NCBI RefSeq assembly: GCF_000717655.1
Contig: NZ_JNZY01000005.1
Location: 242,646-306,645, forward strand
Length of the DNA: 64,000 bases
DNA from: Streptomyces katrae
Lineage (GTDB): Bacteria; Actinomycetota; Actinomycetes; Streptomycetales; Streptomycetaceae
Direction: 5' to 3'
The notes beneath the pieces are model-generated. The model worked only from the letters and a program-made list of their open reading frames with translations, was not told where the DNA came from and ran no database searches. Shown here piece after piece: positions 35,605-44,208 of the stretch (the stretch's first letter is position 1; every line of letters starts with the position of its first letter). Made by a program: the position numbers and the translations under genes.

Positions 35605-36284
35605 TAACCGTGCCCCACCGCCGCCGCCAGGCGCTCTTCCAGCCGTCGGAAGTTGCGCTCTCCGACCGCGCGCCAGACCACCCGGGGAGGCAGCGGCAGG
35701 TGCGCCATGATCAGGATCTGCTCCCCCGGGTCCGCGTCCTTGAGGATCATTCCGAGGACGGTGAGCAGCCTGCTCTTGGGCAGGGCGGCGATGGCCGCGT
35801 CGCCGATCTCGTCCCACTCCGCCTGCGACACCACTGCCGGGACGAGCGGCAGCGCCTCGCGTTCCTCCTGGTCGAAGTGCTCCTCGACGGCCTGTGACAC
35901 CTGCTCGAGCACGGCGGCCAGCTCCTCTCCCCGTGCGCTCGCCCCGCCGGCCGTCCATGGGCCGAGGAGGGCGTCCGCCCGTTCGAGGTGGGCCGCCAGG
36001 TCGGCGTGCTGGCCCTGGATCCGCGTCCACAACTCGCGGTGCCCGGGCGCGCGTTCGGCCAGCTTGGGCCACAGCAGCCGGTCCTCGCCCTCGTGGTGGT
36101 GGTGCAGGGTGTCCAGCAGCAGCGCCACCCGGTCGGCGACCAGCCTGACCTGAGCGCGGCTCCCGTGGCGCACCCCGCGCACCCGGCCCGCCGCCTCCCG
36201 GAACTCACGCCGGAACATCCGGTGGACCACCACCATGTCGTGCGTGGTGACCGGTTTCCCCTGGTTCTCCATCGACGTCGACAT
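35604..36284 (-). CDS. Hemerythrin domain protein
   Basis: 226 residues. The di-iron HHE pattern is visible: HDMVVVHRMFRREF (first His), LDTLHHHHEGEDRLLWP (HxxxE), QHADLAAHLE and EEHFDQEEREALPLVPA. It would bind O2 or NO or store iron. ATG 36284 is chosen because the longer ORF adds Pro/Arg-rich sequence; the SD is weak (GGGGG). No neighbouring partner is obvious. Confidence 0.88.
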   Translation of the reverse strand: MSTSMENQGKPVTTHDMVVVHRMFRREFREAAGRVRGVRHGSRAQVRLVADRVALLLDTLHHHHEGEDRLLWPKLAERAPGHRELWTRIQGQHADLAAHLERADALLGPWTAGGASARGEELAAVLEQVSQAVEEHFDQEEREALPLVPAVVSQAEWDEIGDAAIAALPKSRLLTVLGMILKDADPGEQILIMAHLPLPPRVVWRAVGERNFRRLEERLAAAVGHG

Positions 36285-36393
36285 CGCCCATGACCCCCGT
36301 CCTGGTGGGTGTACCGGGTTCCAGCGTGGGGGCCGGCCGGCCGTCTCCACCAGGGGCGCACGACGGCGCTCCAGCGCCCCCGGGGAGCCTGGT

Positions 36394-37155
36394 CTACACC
36401 AGGGTGCGGACTCTCTGGTCGCCGAGGTCGTAGCGGGCGGCGACGACGGCCAGCTTGCCGGTGGTTATGCGGCGGGCGATGTCGGATTCGGCGGCGAGCC
36501 GGTCGCGGGTGCGCCGGGCGTGCGCGTCGATGGTGGCGGCGATACGGGCCTCGCCCTGCTGGCCGTGGTCGATGGAGGGCCGGATCTGGTCGGCCAGGTA
36601 CTGGATGTGCGCGGGCAGCTGCCCGCCGGTCTCGTCGGCGTGGACGGCGGCGCGGACCGCCCCGCAGGACTGGTGGCCGAGGACCAGCACCAGCGGTATC
36701 TCGAGTTCCAGCACCCCGTACGCGACGCTGCCGAGGACGGCTTCGTCGAGCACCTCGCCCGCGGAGCGCACCGTCAGGAGGTCGCCGAGCCCCTGGTCGA
36801 AGACGAGCTCCGGCGGGACGCGGGAGTCGACGCAGCCGAGGATGATCGCGAAGGGGTGCTGGGCCCGGGTGAGTTGGAGCCGTACGGACGGCGACTCATG
36901 CGGGTGTTCCTGGTGGTACGTGCGCCAGCGCCGGTTTCCGGCGGTCAGCCGGCGCAGGGCCTCCTCCGGGGAGACGGGCCGCCCGGCGGTCTCCGGCGCG
37001 GCGGGTGCAGGAGCGGGAGCCGGAGCGGCGGAGGCGGGGAAGGCGGAACCGAGGGTGAGGACGGACCCGACGGCCGCCGAGCCCGCCACGGCGGCGCGGA
37101 GCAGGCCGCGACGGCTGGGCGAAGGGGCCTCGACTGTCTGCGTGTTCGAATACAT
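36394..37155 (-). CDS. Tat-exported beta-carbonic anhydrase
   Basis: 253 residues. SPSRRGLLRAAVAG (Arg15-Arg16) followed by a hydrophobic stretch and ASA is a Tat signal, then a Pro/Ala linker. The catalytic domain has the zinc ligands in CVDSR and GHQSCGAVRAAV, with the Asp-Arg dyad intact. It interconverts CO2 and bicarbonate outside the membrane. ATG 37155 has TACGGT 6 nt upstream and no SD, again a leaderless pattern. Confidence 0.92.
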   Translation of the reverse strand: MYSNTQTVEAPSPSRRGLLRAAVAGSAAVGSVLTLGSAFPASAAPAPAPAPAAPETAGRPVSPEEALRRLTAGNRRWRTYHQEHPHESPSVRLQLTRAQHPFAIILGCVDSRVPPELVFDQGLGDLLTVRSAGEVLDEAVLGSVAYGVLELEIPLVLVLGHQSCGAVRAAVHADETGGQLPAHIQYLADQIRPSIDHGQQGEARIAATIDAHARRTRDRLAAESDIARRITTGKLAVVAARYDLGDQRVRTLV

Positions 37156-37323
37156 CGCGGGACCGTAACCCGGCGTACGGGCCACCCGGCCGGGCGACGG
37201 AAGGAATGGCGGGATGCCCGCCGGGATCCGGCCGAAACGAAACACGCCGAGACGCACGTCTCAGCCTGTGGACGGCCGGTCCCCGCCGGAGGCACCGCAC
37301 GCCCGGCGGGGACAATGGGCGCC

Positions 37324-37830
37324 ATGCGTATGCGAGCAGTGCACATCGATGAACTGCCCCTCCTCCAGGCCATCGAGAGGGCGGCCGGGGAATGCTTCCG
37401 CGGCATCGGCATGCCGGAGATCGCCGACGACGAACCGCTGCCGCTCGACGAACTCGCCCGCTACCAGCGGGCCGGACTGGCCTGGGCCGCGGTCACGGAG
37501 GCCGATGCTCCGCTGGCCTACCTCATCGCCGACCGCGTCGACGGCAACTTCCACGTCGAGCAGGTATCCGTGCATCCGGACGGTGCGCGCCGCCGCATCG
37601 GCCGGTCGCTGCTGGAACACCTGGCGGCCCGGGCGGCAGCCGAGTTCATACCGGCGCTGACCCTCACCACGTTCGAGGACGTCCCGTGGAACGCCCCGTA
37701 CTACGCCCGCTGCGGTTTCGAGCGCCTCGCCGACGGGGAGCTCAGCCCCGGCCTGAAGGCCATCCGCGACCGCGAAGCGGAACACGGCCTGGACCGCTGG
37801 CCGCGGATCTGCATGCGCCGGGTCCTGTGA
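37324..37830 (+). CDS. GNAT family N-acetyltransferase
   Basis: 168 residues. Acetyl-CoA loop VSVHPDGARRRIGRSLLEHL fits the Q/RxxGxG/A pattern; LTTFEDVPWNAPYYARCGFERL is the typical end of the fold. Substrate unknown. GACAAT 7 nt before ATG 37324 and no SD suggest a leaderless mRNA; ATG 37330 is an alternative start. Confidence 0.88.
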   Translation: MRMRAVHIDELPLLQAIERAAGECFRGIGMPEIADDEPLPLDELARYQRAGLAWAAVTEADAPLAYLIADRVDGNFHVEQVSVHPDGARRRIGRSLLEHLAARAAAEFIPALTLTTFEDVPWNAPYYARCGFERLADGELSPGLKAIRDREAEHGLDRWPRICMRRVL

Positions 37831-37847
37831 TGCGCGGGACGGGAGTG

Positions 37848-37871
37848 GAGGTCCGCGGGTGCGCGGACCTC
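37848..37871. terminator. Hairpin terminator
   Basis: Perfect 10-bp arms (GAGGTCCGCG) with a 4-nt loop, 18 bp after the acetyltransferase stop and before the convergent SHOCT gene end. Confidence 0.6.
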
Positions 37872-37907
37872 GTCACCCCGTCGCGCTGACGCTCCCGGAC
37901 GGCACGG

Positions 37908-38214
37908 TCAGACGGGGCCGTCCTTGCCGTCGAGACGGGTGCGGCCGAACTGTTCGTCGAGGACCGACAGCCGGCGCCAGTACTCGTCCTCGTCGATCTC
38001 GCCGGTGGCGAACCGGCGGCCCAGGATCGCGATCGGCGAGTTCTCGCCGTACGAGCCGCGGGTCGCGGGTCGCGGCCCATGGTCCGCGCGGGCCGCGGCC
38101 GCCGCGCCACACCGTACGGCGCAGGACCGTGACGACGCCGAAGACGACGGCCGCCCAGATCAGCGGGACGAACAGGATCCACGGGCCGGGCCCCTCGTAC
38201 GCCAGGGTGTTCAT
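37908..38214 (-). pseudogene. SHOCT-domain membrane protein with an apparent frameshift
   Basis: From ATG 38214 the frame gives MNTLAYEGPGPWILFVPLIWAAVVFGVVTVLRR, a TM segment, then Arg/Gly sequence. The expected SHOCT end (NSPIAILGRRFATGEIDEDE, then YWRRLSVLDEQFGRT) is encoded in a different minus-strand frame ending TGA at 37908-37910. The shift, equal to one extra base, falls near 38045-38075 in a repetitive CGACCCGCGACCCGCGG run. Restored, the protein is about 100 residues and family-typical. It is a genuine mutation or a sequencing error in a GC-rich repeat. Confidence 0.7.
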
Positions 38215-38343
38215 CTCGGTTCAGCTCCTCGGAAGGGGTTGCCTTGTCACTTCCGAGACTCGCCCCGGGAGGGTGCCCGGGTCGTCGTACGGCCGGCGGC
38301 AGTCCGGGTACGACCGCGGGAGTAGCCCACCGCGGAAGTGGCG

Positions 38344-39006
38344 TCAGCCCAGCCAGCCGGGCCTGACCAGCCCCGACTCGTACGCCAGCACCACCAGCTG
38401 GGCCCGGTCCCGGGCGCCGAGCTTGATCATGGTCCGGCTGACGTGCGTCTTCGCGGTCAGCGGGCTGACCACCAGCCGGCGGGCGATCTCCTCGTTGGAC
38501 AGGCCGAGGCCCACCAGGGCCATCACCTCGCGCTCCCGCTCGGTCAGCCGCTCCAGCTCCGCCGCCCCGGGCGCTTTCGACCGGGCCGCGAACTCCGCGA
38601 TCAGCCGGCGCGTGACCCCGGGCGAGAGCAGCGCGTCTCCCGCCACCACGGCCCGCACGGCACGCAGCAGTTCCTCCGGTTCCGTGTCCTTGACCAGGAA
38701 GCCGGACGCGCCGGAGCGGATCGCCTCGAAGACGTACTCGTCGAGCTCGAAGGTGGTCAGCATGACCACCTTCACCGCGGTCAGCCCCGGGTCCCCGGTG
38801 ATCGTGCGGGTGGCGGCCAGGCCGTCGAGCACCGGCATCCGGATGTCCATCAGGGCGATGTCCGGGCGCAGTTCGCGCGCCAGCCGGACGGCTTCGTCCC
38901 CGTCGGCGGCCTCGCCCGCCACCTCGATGTCGGGCTGCGCGTCGAGCAGCGCGCGGAAGCCGGCCCGTACCAGCGCCTGGTCGTCGGCGAGCAGTACGCG
39001 GATCAC
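38344..39006 (-). CDS. NarL/LuxR-type response regulator
   Basis: 220 residues. Receiver domain with LLADDQALVRAGF, phospho-acceptor in ALMDIRMPVLDG and Lys in FLVKDTEP. C-terminal LuxR helix-turn-helix LTEREREVMALVGLGLSNEEIARRLVVSPLTAKTHVSR. Start is GTG 39006 in a GTGA overlap with the kinase stop, so the two form one two-component system. Confidence 0.94.
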   Translation of the reverse strand: MIRVLLADDQALVRAGFRALLDAQPDIEVAGEAADGDEAVRLARELRPDIALMDIRMPVLDGLAATRTITGDPGLTAVKVVMLTTFELDEYVFEAIRSGASGFLVKDTEPEELLRAVRAVVAGDALLSPGVTRRLIAEFAARSKAPGAAELERLTEREREVMALVGLGLSNEEIARRLVVSPLTAKTHVSRTMIKLGARDRAQLVVLAYESGLVRPGWLG

Positions 39007-40208
39007 GGGTCCTCCTCCGTTCCCAGCGGGAGCCGGGCCAGTACCCGGAAGCCGCCGTCCGGCCGGGGGCCGGCCTCGATGGTGCCGCCCTGCGCGGCGG
39101 CCCGCTCGCGCATCCCGATCAGGCCGGCGCCGCTGCCGCCGGCGTCGCCGCCGGTGGCGGGCCCGTCGTCGTCCACACGCAGTTCGAGCACGCCGGGCGG
39201 CCGGGTGATGCGGATCCTGGCGGTCCGGGAGCCCGAGTGGCGCACCACGTTGGTGAGCGCCTCCTGCAGGATCCGGAACGCGGCGAGATCCGTGCCCGGC
39301 GTCAGCTCCCGGGCCGCGGCCTCCCCCTCCACCGAGACGGTGAGCCCGGCCGAGGCCGCCTGGTCGACCAGTTCGGGGAGCCGGCCGAGTCCGGGGGCGG
39401 GCGTGCGGGGTGCCTCGCCGGGGGCGCGCAGGGTGTTCAGGACCTGCCGGACCTCGCCGAGCGCCTCCTTGCTGGCCGCCTTGATGGTGGTGAGTGCCGT
39501 ACGGGCCTGCTCGGGGTCCGTGTCGAGCAGGGCGAGGCCCACGCCCGCCTGCACGTTGATCACGGAGATGCTGTGGGCCAGTACGTCGTGCAGCTCCCGG
39601 GCGATCCGCAGCCGCTCCTCGTCCACCCGGCGGCGTTCGGCGGCCTTCCGCTCGGCCCGGTCGCGGGCCCACTGCTCCCGGCGTACGCGGACGGCCTCGG
39701 ACGCGGCGAGTACGGCGATCACCCAGGCCGTGACGCCGCCCTCGGTCCCCCACGGCGCCGGGCCGTCGCCGGGCGGCGGGAGCCAGGGGTACAGCCAGTG
39801 CCCGATGAGCAGATGGCCGGCCCACAGGGCCCCCACCGCGCCCCAGGCGGCGTAGCGGTGTCCGGCGACGACGGCGGCGAAACAGGCCAGGGCGACGCTG
39901 ATGAAGACGGGCCCGTACGGGTATCCGCCGGCGAGGTAGGCCAGCGTGACCGCGCAGACGCCGTACACGACGGGCACCGGGTACCGGTGCCGCAGGAGCA
40001 GCAGGGCCGGCCCGAGGAGCAGCAGGAGCCGGCCGAGCGCGCCGACCGGCTCCCGGTCGGGCTGGAGGTGGTGGACCCACCCGGTGGCAGCCTGGGTGAA
40101 CACGGCCACGAGCAGCGAGGACCGCCAGGGCAGCCGCCCGGCGCCCGCGCGCTCCGCCCAGTGATCCCGCCGCCGCTCCGCCCAGTGATCCCGCCGCCGC
40201 TCCGCCAT
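39003..40208 (-). CDS. NarX/DesK-type sensor histidine kinase
   Basis: 401 residues. Four or five TM helices (about 30-165) with short loops and no large outside domain, then HisKA_3 with the phospho-His in RIARELHDVLAHSISVI, and an HATPase domain (LQEALTNVVRHSGS, VDDDGPATG, GAGLIGMRERAAAQGG). The first 20 residues are a duplicated AERRRDHW unit coded by a 24-bp direct repeat. Signal unknown. Confidence 0.93.
   Translation of the reverse strand: MAERRRDHWAERRRDHWAERAGAGRLPWRSSLLVAVFTQAATGWVHHLQPDREPVGALGRLLLLLGPALLLLRHRYPVPVVYGVCAVTLAYLAGGYPYGPVFISVALACFAAVVAGHRYAAWGAVGALWAGHLLIGHWLYPWLPPPGDGPAPWGTEGGVTAWVIAVLAASEAVRVRREQWARDRAERKAAERRRVDEERLRIARELHDVLAHSISVINVQAGVGLALLDTDPEQARTALTTIKAASKEALGEVRQVLNTLRAPGEAPRTPAPGLGRLPELVDQAASAGLTVSVEGEAAARELTPGTDLAAFRILQEALTNVVRHSGSRTARIRITRPPGVLELRVDDDGPATGGDAGGSGAGLIGMRERAAAQGGTIEAGPRPDGGFRVLARLPLGTEEDP
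40151..40206. repeat. 24-bp tandem repeat at the kinase start
   Basis: Two complete copies of a 24-bp unit (GCTCCGCCCAGTGATCCCGC plus 4 bases) and a partial third. It keeps the reading frame and encodes the repeated AERRRDHW. Confidence 0.85.
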
Positions 40209-40321
40209 GCGGCCACGCTAGACCGCCGGGGGCGCCGTCGTCGTCCGCCGGGCGGGCCGATCGGGCGTACTCCCGGTGGAGTACGTCCACCGCGTGGGGC
40301 GGGCCTGCGGTCTTGAACCGG

Positions 40322-41194
40322 CTACGTCGCGCGCAGGGCGTCGACGGCCATGCGGGCGGTGGTGCCGATCACGGCGTCGGCCGCGGGGAGGGTGGCTGCG
40401 GGGTTGGCGGCCCGGGTGAAGACGGCGACGGCGTAGCGGCCGCCGTCGGGGTATTCGATGACGCCGACCTCGTTGCGCAGGGTCGGCAGGCTGCCGGTCT
40501 TCCCGGCGACGTGGACGTCGTCGAAGGGGAACCCGGCGGCCATCCGGTGGGGCCACACCTGGAGTCCGAGCAGTCGGCGGATCGCTGCGCCGTGTTCGGG
40601 GATGCAGGCCTCGTCGCGCCAGACGGCGGCGAGCAGCCGTGTCATGTCGCGGGGCGTGCTGCGGTTGCTGTGGGCCGGGTCGAGGGCGCGGAGCCGGGCG
40701 ATGACGTGCGGATCGGTGAGGGCCTGGGCGCCGGCGGGCCCCGCGTCCTCCCGGACGGTGGCGAAGAGCGAGCGGAAGGTGTGGACGGCGAGGGTACGGG
40801 TGAGGCCGAGCCGGGCCGTGGCCTCGTTGACGCCGTCGAGGCCTATGCGGGCGAGAAGCAGGTCGGCGGCGGCGTTGTCGCTGACGGCCGTCATCAGGTA
40901 CGCGGCGTCGCGCAGGGACATGCGCACGGGATCCAGCATGGCGGCCAGTCCGGTGGGGCCGGCGGTGCGGTCGCCCGGCGGGCACTCGACCTGTTCGCCG
41001 AGGTCGACCCGGCCGGCCGCGGCGTGCTCGTGGAGGGCGACGAGCAGGCAGAGCTTGTGCACGCTGGCGGTGACGACCGGCTGGTCCGCTCCGGCGTCGA
41101 TCTCCGTACCGGAATCGATGTCGACTGCGTGCAGGCGGCCGGTGACGCCGGCTTCGGCGAAGGCTGCGCGAATGCGGTGGAGGGTGTGGTTCAC
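40322..41194 (-). CDS. Class A beta-lactamase-like serine hydrolase, cytosolic
   Basis: 290 residues with the penicillin-binding fold: S44-V-H-K47 (SxxK), S105-D-N107 and KTG in VHVAGKTGSLP. The omega-loop ExxLN of true class A enzymes is not seen (the region reads ALDPAHSNRSTPRDM), and no signal peptide is present, so drug hydrolysis is doubtful. GTG 41194 overlaps the LysR stop by 4 bp, so regulator and enzyme are translated together. Confidence 0.82.
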   Translation of the reverse strand: MNHTLHRIRAAFAEAGVTGRLHAVDIDSGTEIDAGADQPVVTASVHKLCLLVALHEHAAAGRVDLGEQVECPPGDRTAGPTGLAAMLDPVRMSLRDAAYLMTAVSDNAAADLLLARIGLDGVNEATARLGLTRTLAVHTFRSLFATVREDAGPAGAQALTDPHVIARLRALDPAHSNRSTPRDMTRLLAAVWRDEACIPEHGAAIRRLLGLQVWPHRMAAGFPFDDVHVAGKTGSLPTLRNEVGVIEYPDGGRYAVAVFTRAANPAATLPAADAVIGTTARMAVDALRAT

Positions 41195-42168
41195 AGCCAG
41201 TACTCCGCTGCCGGGCGCAGGTGGAGCGGCCGTGCGGGTACGTCGGCGGTCACCGCCGCAGTGTTCCACAGGGCGCGCGAGGTCGCTTCGGTGAAGGAGC
41301 CGACGGCGGCGTCGCCGCGGCCCTGCGGCCATGCGACGCTGTGGCGCCAGGCGAGCGGGGAGCCGGCGAGGGGCCGCCAGACGATGTCCGCACACGGCCC
41401 CGCGGCATCGGCCGACCCGGTGTCGCGCGGGGCGAAGGCCACGGCGTTCGTGGAGAGGACGAGACCGCGGACGAAGCCGGCGCCGCGGCCCTGCCGCACG
41501 GTGGCGGGGGTGTAGCCGCCCCGGGCGCAGGTGTTGAGCACGTCGTCGTGCAGGGCGGGGGCCTCGGCGCGCGGGAAGAGGACCAGGCCGTGTCCGGTGA
41601 GGGCGGCGAGGGGCACCTCTTCCAGCGCGGCGGCCGGGGCCTCGCGGGGCAGCAGCACGCCGAGTTCGCGCCGCAGGACCGGCCCGAGCTCCAGCCCGGC
41701 GAGGTCGCAGGGGTGCCGGACGAGCCCGACGTCCAGCTCCCGTGAGGCGAAGCGGGCCAGCTGCTCGGCGGTGGACAGCTCGTGGAGCTCCAGCTCCACG
41801 CCGGGGTGGTGCTGCCGGAAGGCGGCCAGGATCGCGGCGATCGCCTCGCCGGCGAGGTCGGGCGGTAGCGCGGCGCGCAGGAGTCCGCTCTCGCCGTCGC
41901 GGATGCGGCGGGCCGTGGCTGCGAGGGCGTCGGCCCGGGCCAGCAGCAGGCGGGCGTCCTCCAGGAGCATCGTGCCGGCCGCGGTGATGGTCACCTGGCG
42001 GCTGGTGCGTTCGAAGAGCCGGACGCCGAGCTCGCGCTCCAGGCGCTGGACGCGCTGGGACAGGGGCGGCTGGGCCATGCCGAGCAGCTCGGCGGCACGG
42101 CCGAAATGTCTTTCTTCTGCAACAGCCACGAAGCACTGCAGATGCCGGATCAGGTCCACGGCCAGCAA
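41191..42168 (-). CDS. LysR family transcriptional regulator
   Basis: 325 residues from TTG 42168; GTG 42159 (VDLIRHLQCF) is an alternative and neither has an SD. N-terminal wHTH: FVAVAEERHFGRAAELLGMAQPPLSQRVQRLERELGVRLFERTSRQV. The effector domain follows with DVGLVRHP. It probably controls itself, the downstream serine hydrolase and the divergent lipoprotein gene; a CGATATCG palindrome just upstream (about 42169-42177) is a candidate operator centre. Confidence 0.9.
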   Translation of the reverse strand: MLAVDLIRHLQCFVAVAEERHFGRAAELLGMAQPPLSQRVQRLERELGVRLFERTSRQVTITAAGTMLLEDARLLLARADALAATARRIRDGESGLLRAALPPDLAGEAIAAILAAFRQHHPGVELELHELSTAEQLARFASRELDVGLVRHPCDLAGLELGPVLRRELGVLLPREAPAAALEEVPLAALTGHGLVLFPRAEAPALHDDVLNTCARGGYTPATVRQGRGAGFVRGLVLSTNAVAFAPRDTGSADAAGPCADIVWRPLAGSPLAWRHSVAWPQGRGDAAVGSFTEATSRALWNTAAVTADVPARPLHLRPAAEYWL

Positions 42169-42244
42169 CGATATCGGAGATTGATGGATCCTGGACCGAT
42201 AGGGATCTTGGACGGCGGCCGGGCGTCGGTGTTGTGCTCACGGC

Positions 42245-43285
42245 ATGTCCTCGAACTTCACGAACCCCTCGGCCTCGTTGCCGTCCCCCCACCGCTCCGG
42301 GTGCACCCGGCGCGCCGCGTGCACCGCCGCCCTGGCCCTCGGCCTCGCGCTGACCGCCACGCTCACCGGCTGCACGGCGGGCCCGCGGCCACCCGCGGCG
42401 GCCGGGCCGACCGTGAGCGCGAGCGCGTCCGCATCCGCGTCCGCCCACGCCGCCGCCGACAGCCGGGAGCGGCTGACCGTCGACGGCGGCACCCGGGAGT
42501 ACCTGATGCACCGCTCCGCCGCCGAAGGCGCGGGACCCCGGCCGCTCCTGATCGCCTTCCACGGGCGCGGCGCCGACGCCGAGAACCTGCGGAAGCAGAG
42601 CGGCCTGGACCGCGCCGCCGAGGCCCGCGGCATGCTCGTCGTGTACCCCGAGGCCCTGGGCAAGGCCTGGGGCGCCGGCACCGCTCCCTCCGCGCAGCGG
42701 CCGGATCCGGACGCCGATGTCCGGTTCACCGAGGCCCTGGTCACCGAGCTCGTGCGCACCGGCCGGGCCGACCCGCACCGGGTCTACGTCGCCGGGTTCT
42801 CCAACGGCGGCTCCATGGCCCTGCGGGTGGCCGCGCAGCGTCCGGACCTGGTCGCGGGCGCGGCCTCGGTCTCCGGTGAACTCCCCACCGGGGCCGCCGC
42901 CGTGAAGCCCACCGGTCCGGTCCCCGTGCTGATCGTCTACGGGGCCGAGGATCCCGTACGGCCGCTGGCCGGCCTGCCCAGTCCCGGGCCGGCCGGTCCC
43001 GGGGAGGAACCCATCACCGCGACCATGTCCGCCCGGGCGAGCGCGGAGGCGTTCGCCGCCGCAGGCGGGGCCGGCGATCCCGCCGAGGAGGGGAAGCCCG
43101 GCTACGACTCGGTCACCTGGCGGCCCGGCCCCGCGGGGGCGACCGTACGGCTGCTCGTCATGCACGGCGCGGGCCACACCTGGCCCGGCTCGGCCGTTCC
43201 GCCGCCCGCGGGCTTCGGCCCCGTCAGCACCGCACTGGATGCGAGCGGCACCGTGCTCGACTTCCTTTCCGCCGGGCGGCGTTGA
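42245..43285 (+). CDS. PHB-depolymerase/LpqC-like esterase lipoprotein
   Basis: 346 residues. Signal peptide with lipobox LTGC (Cys43), a Ser-Ala linker, then an alpha/beta hydrolase: LLIAFHGRGADAENL, nucleophile elbow GFSNGGSMA, Asp in VYGAEDPVRP and His in HGAGHTWPG. This is the arrangement of secreted poly(3-hydroxybutyrate) depolymerases and feruloyl-type esterases (LpqC group). The next gene is 3-hydroxybutyrate dehydrogenase, which supports a hydroxybutyrate substrate. Confidence 0.85.
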   Translation: MSSNFTNPSASLPSPHRSGCTRRAACTAALALGLALTATLTGCTAGPRPPAAAGPTVSASASASASAHAAADSRERLTVDGGTREYLMHRSAAEGAGPRPLLIAFHGRGADAENLRKQSGLDRAAEARGMLVVYPEALGKAWGAGTAPSAQRPDPDADVRFTEALVTELVRTGRADPHRVYVAGFSNGGSMALRVAAQRPDLVAGAASVSGELPTGAAAVKPTGPVPVLIVYGAEDPVRPLAGLPSPGPAGPGEEPITATMSARASAEAFAAAGGAGDPAEEGKPGYDSVTWRPGPAGATVRLLVMHGAGHTWPGSAVPPPAGFGPVSTALDASGTVLDFLSAGRR

Positions 43286-43312
43286 CGGCAGCCGTCGCCT
43301 CGGCACGATGCG

Positions 43313-43364
43313 CATGGCGGCGCGCACCACACCTGGGTCACCGAGTGTGGTGCGCGCCGCCATG
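43313..43364. terminator. Perfect 20-bp inverted repeat
   Basis: Arms CATGGCGGCGCGCACCACAC and its exact complement surround a 12-nt loop. It lies 28 bp after the esterase stop and 33 bp before the dehydrogenase start. It is very stable, with no U-tract. A terminator is likely; an operator role is possible because it abuts the next promoter. Confidence 0.7.
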
Positions 43365-43397
43365 GGCGCGGCTGCCCGCCCTCCCTACTGTTCAGCC

Positions 43398-44156
43398 ATG
43401 ACGAGCCAACTTCCTTTCCTGCGGGAGCGCGTCGCACTGGTGACCGGCGGCGGCAGCGGCATCGGACGGGCCTGCGCGATCGCCCTGGCCGAGGCGGGCG
43501 CCACCGTCCACGTGGTCGACATGGGCGAGGAGTCGGCCCGGAGCGTCGCCGCACTGGTCGGCGGGCAGGCGCACGTCGTCGACCTCGCCGACCCGGGCGC
43601 GATCGAGGGGCTGCCCGCAGCGGTGGACATCCTGGTCAACAGCGCGGGCCTGCAACACGTCGCCCCCATCACGGACTTCCCGGCCGAGCGGTTCGCCCGG
43701 ATCCAGCAGGTGATGGTCACCGCGCCGTTCCTGCTGCTGCGCCACGTGCTGCCGCACATGTACGCGGCCGGCTGGGGCCGGGTGGTCAACATCTCCAGCG
43801 TGCACGGGCTGCGCGCCAGCGCCTACAAGTCCGCCTACGTCGCCGCCAAGCACGGCCTGGAGGGGCTCAGCAAGGTCACCGCGCTCGAGAGCGCCCCGTA
43901 CGGCGTGACCAGCAACTGCATCAGCCCCGGCTACGTGCGCACGCCCCTGGTGGAGGCCCAGATCGAGCAGCAGGCCGCCGCGCACGGCATCGGGCCCGGC
44001 GACGTGCTGTCAGAGGTGCTGCTCACCCGGTCCGCGCTCAAGCGCCTGATCGAGCCCGAGGAGGTCGCGGCGGCCGCCGTGTGGCTGTGCGGGCCGCACG
44101 CCGGCTACCTCACCGGGACCTCGCTCCCCCTCGACGGGGGATGGACCGCCACGTGA
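43398..44156 (+). CDS. bdhA: D-3-hydroxybutyrate dehydrogenase (SDR)
   Basis: 252 residues of the short-chain dehydrogenase family. NAD loop VTGGGSGIGRA, NSAGLQH, catalytic Ser in NISSVHGLRAS and YVAAKHGLEG (YxxxK). LQHVAPITDFP, NCISPGYVRTPLVE and the end GTSLPLDGGWTA are typical of 3-hydroxybutyrate dehydrogenases, making acetoacetate. TACTGT ends 6 nt before ATG and no SD is present, suggesting a leaderless transcript. Confidence 0.88.
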   Translation: MTSQLPFLRERVALVTGGGSGIGRACAIALAEAGATVHVVDMGEESARSVAALVGGQAHVVDLADPGAIEGLPAAVDILVNSAGLQHVAPITDFPAERFARIQQVMVTAPFLLLRHVLPHMYAAGWGRVVNISSVHGLRASAYKSAYVAAKHGLEGLSKVTALESAPYGVTSNCISPGYVRTPLVEAQIEQQAAAHGIGPGDVLSEVLLTRSALKRLIEPEEVAAAAVWLCGPHAGYLTGTSLPLDGGWTAT

Positions 44157-44179
44157 ACGGCCCGGCCACCAAAAATTAA

Positions 44180-44193
44180 CTACCGGTCAGTAG
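44180..44193. promoter_or_regulatory. CTAC-N6-GTAG dyad, TetR-like operator candidate
   Basis: CTACCGGTCAGTAG, a dyad in an AT-richer stretch (AAAAATTAA just before), 77 bp upstream of the acid phosphatase start. Its look is that of TetR-family operators, but no TetR gene is in the window. Confidence 0.35.
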
Positions 44194-44208
44194 ACAGGGA
44201 GGTCGAGC

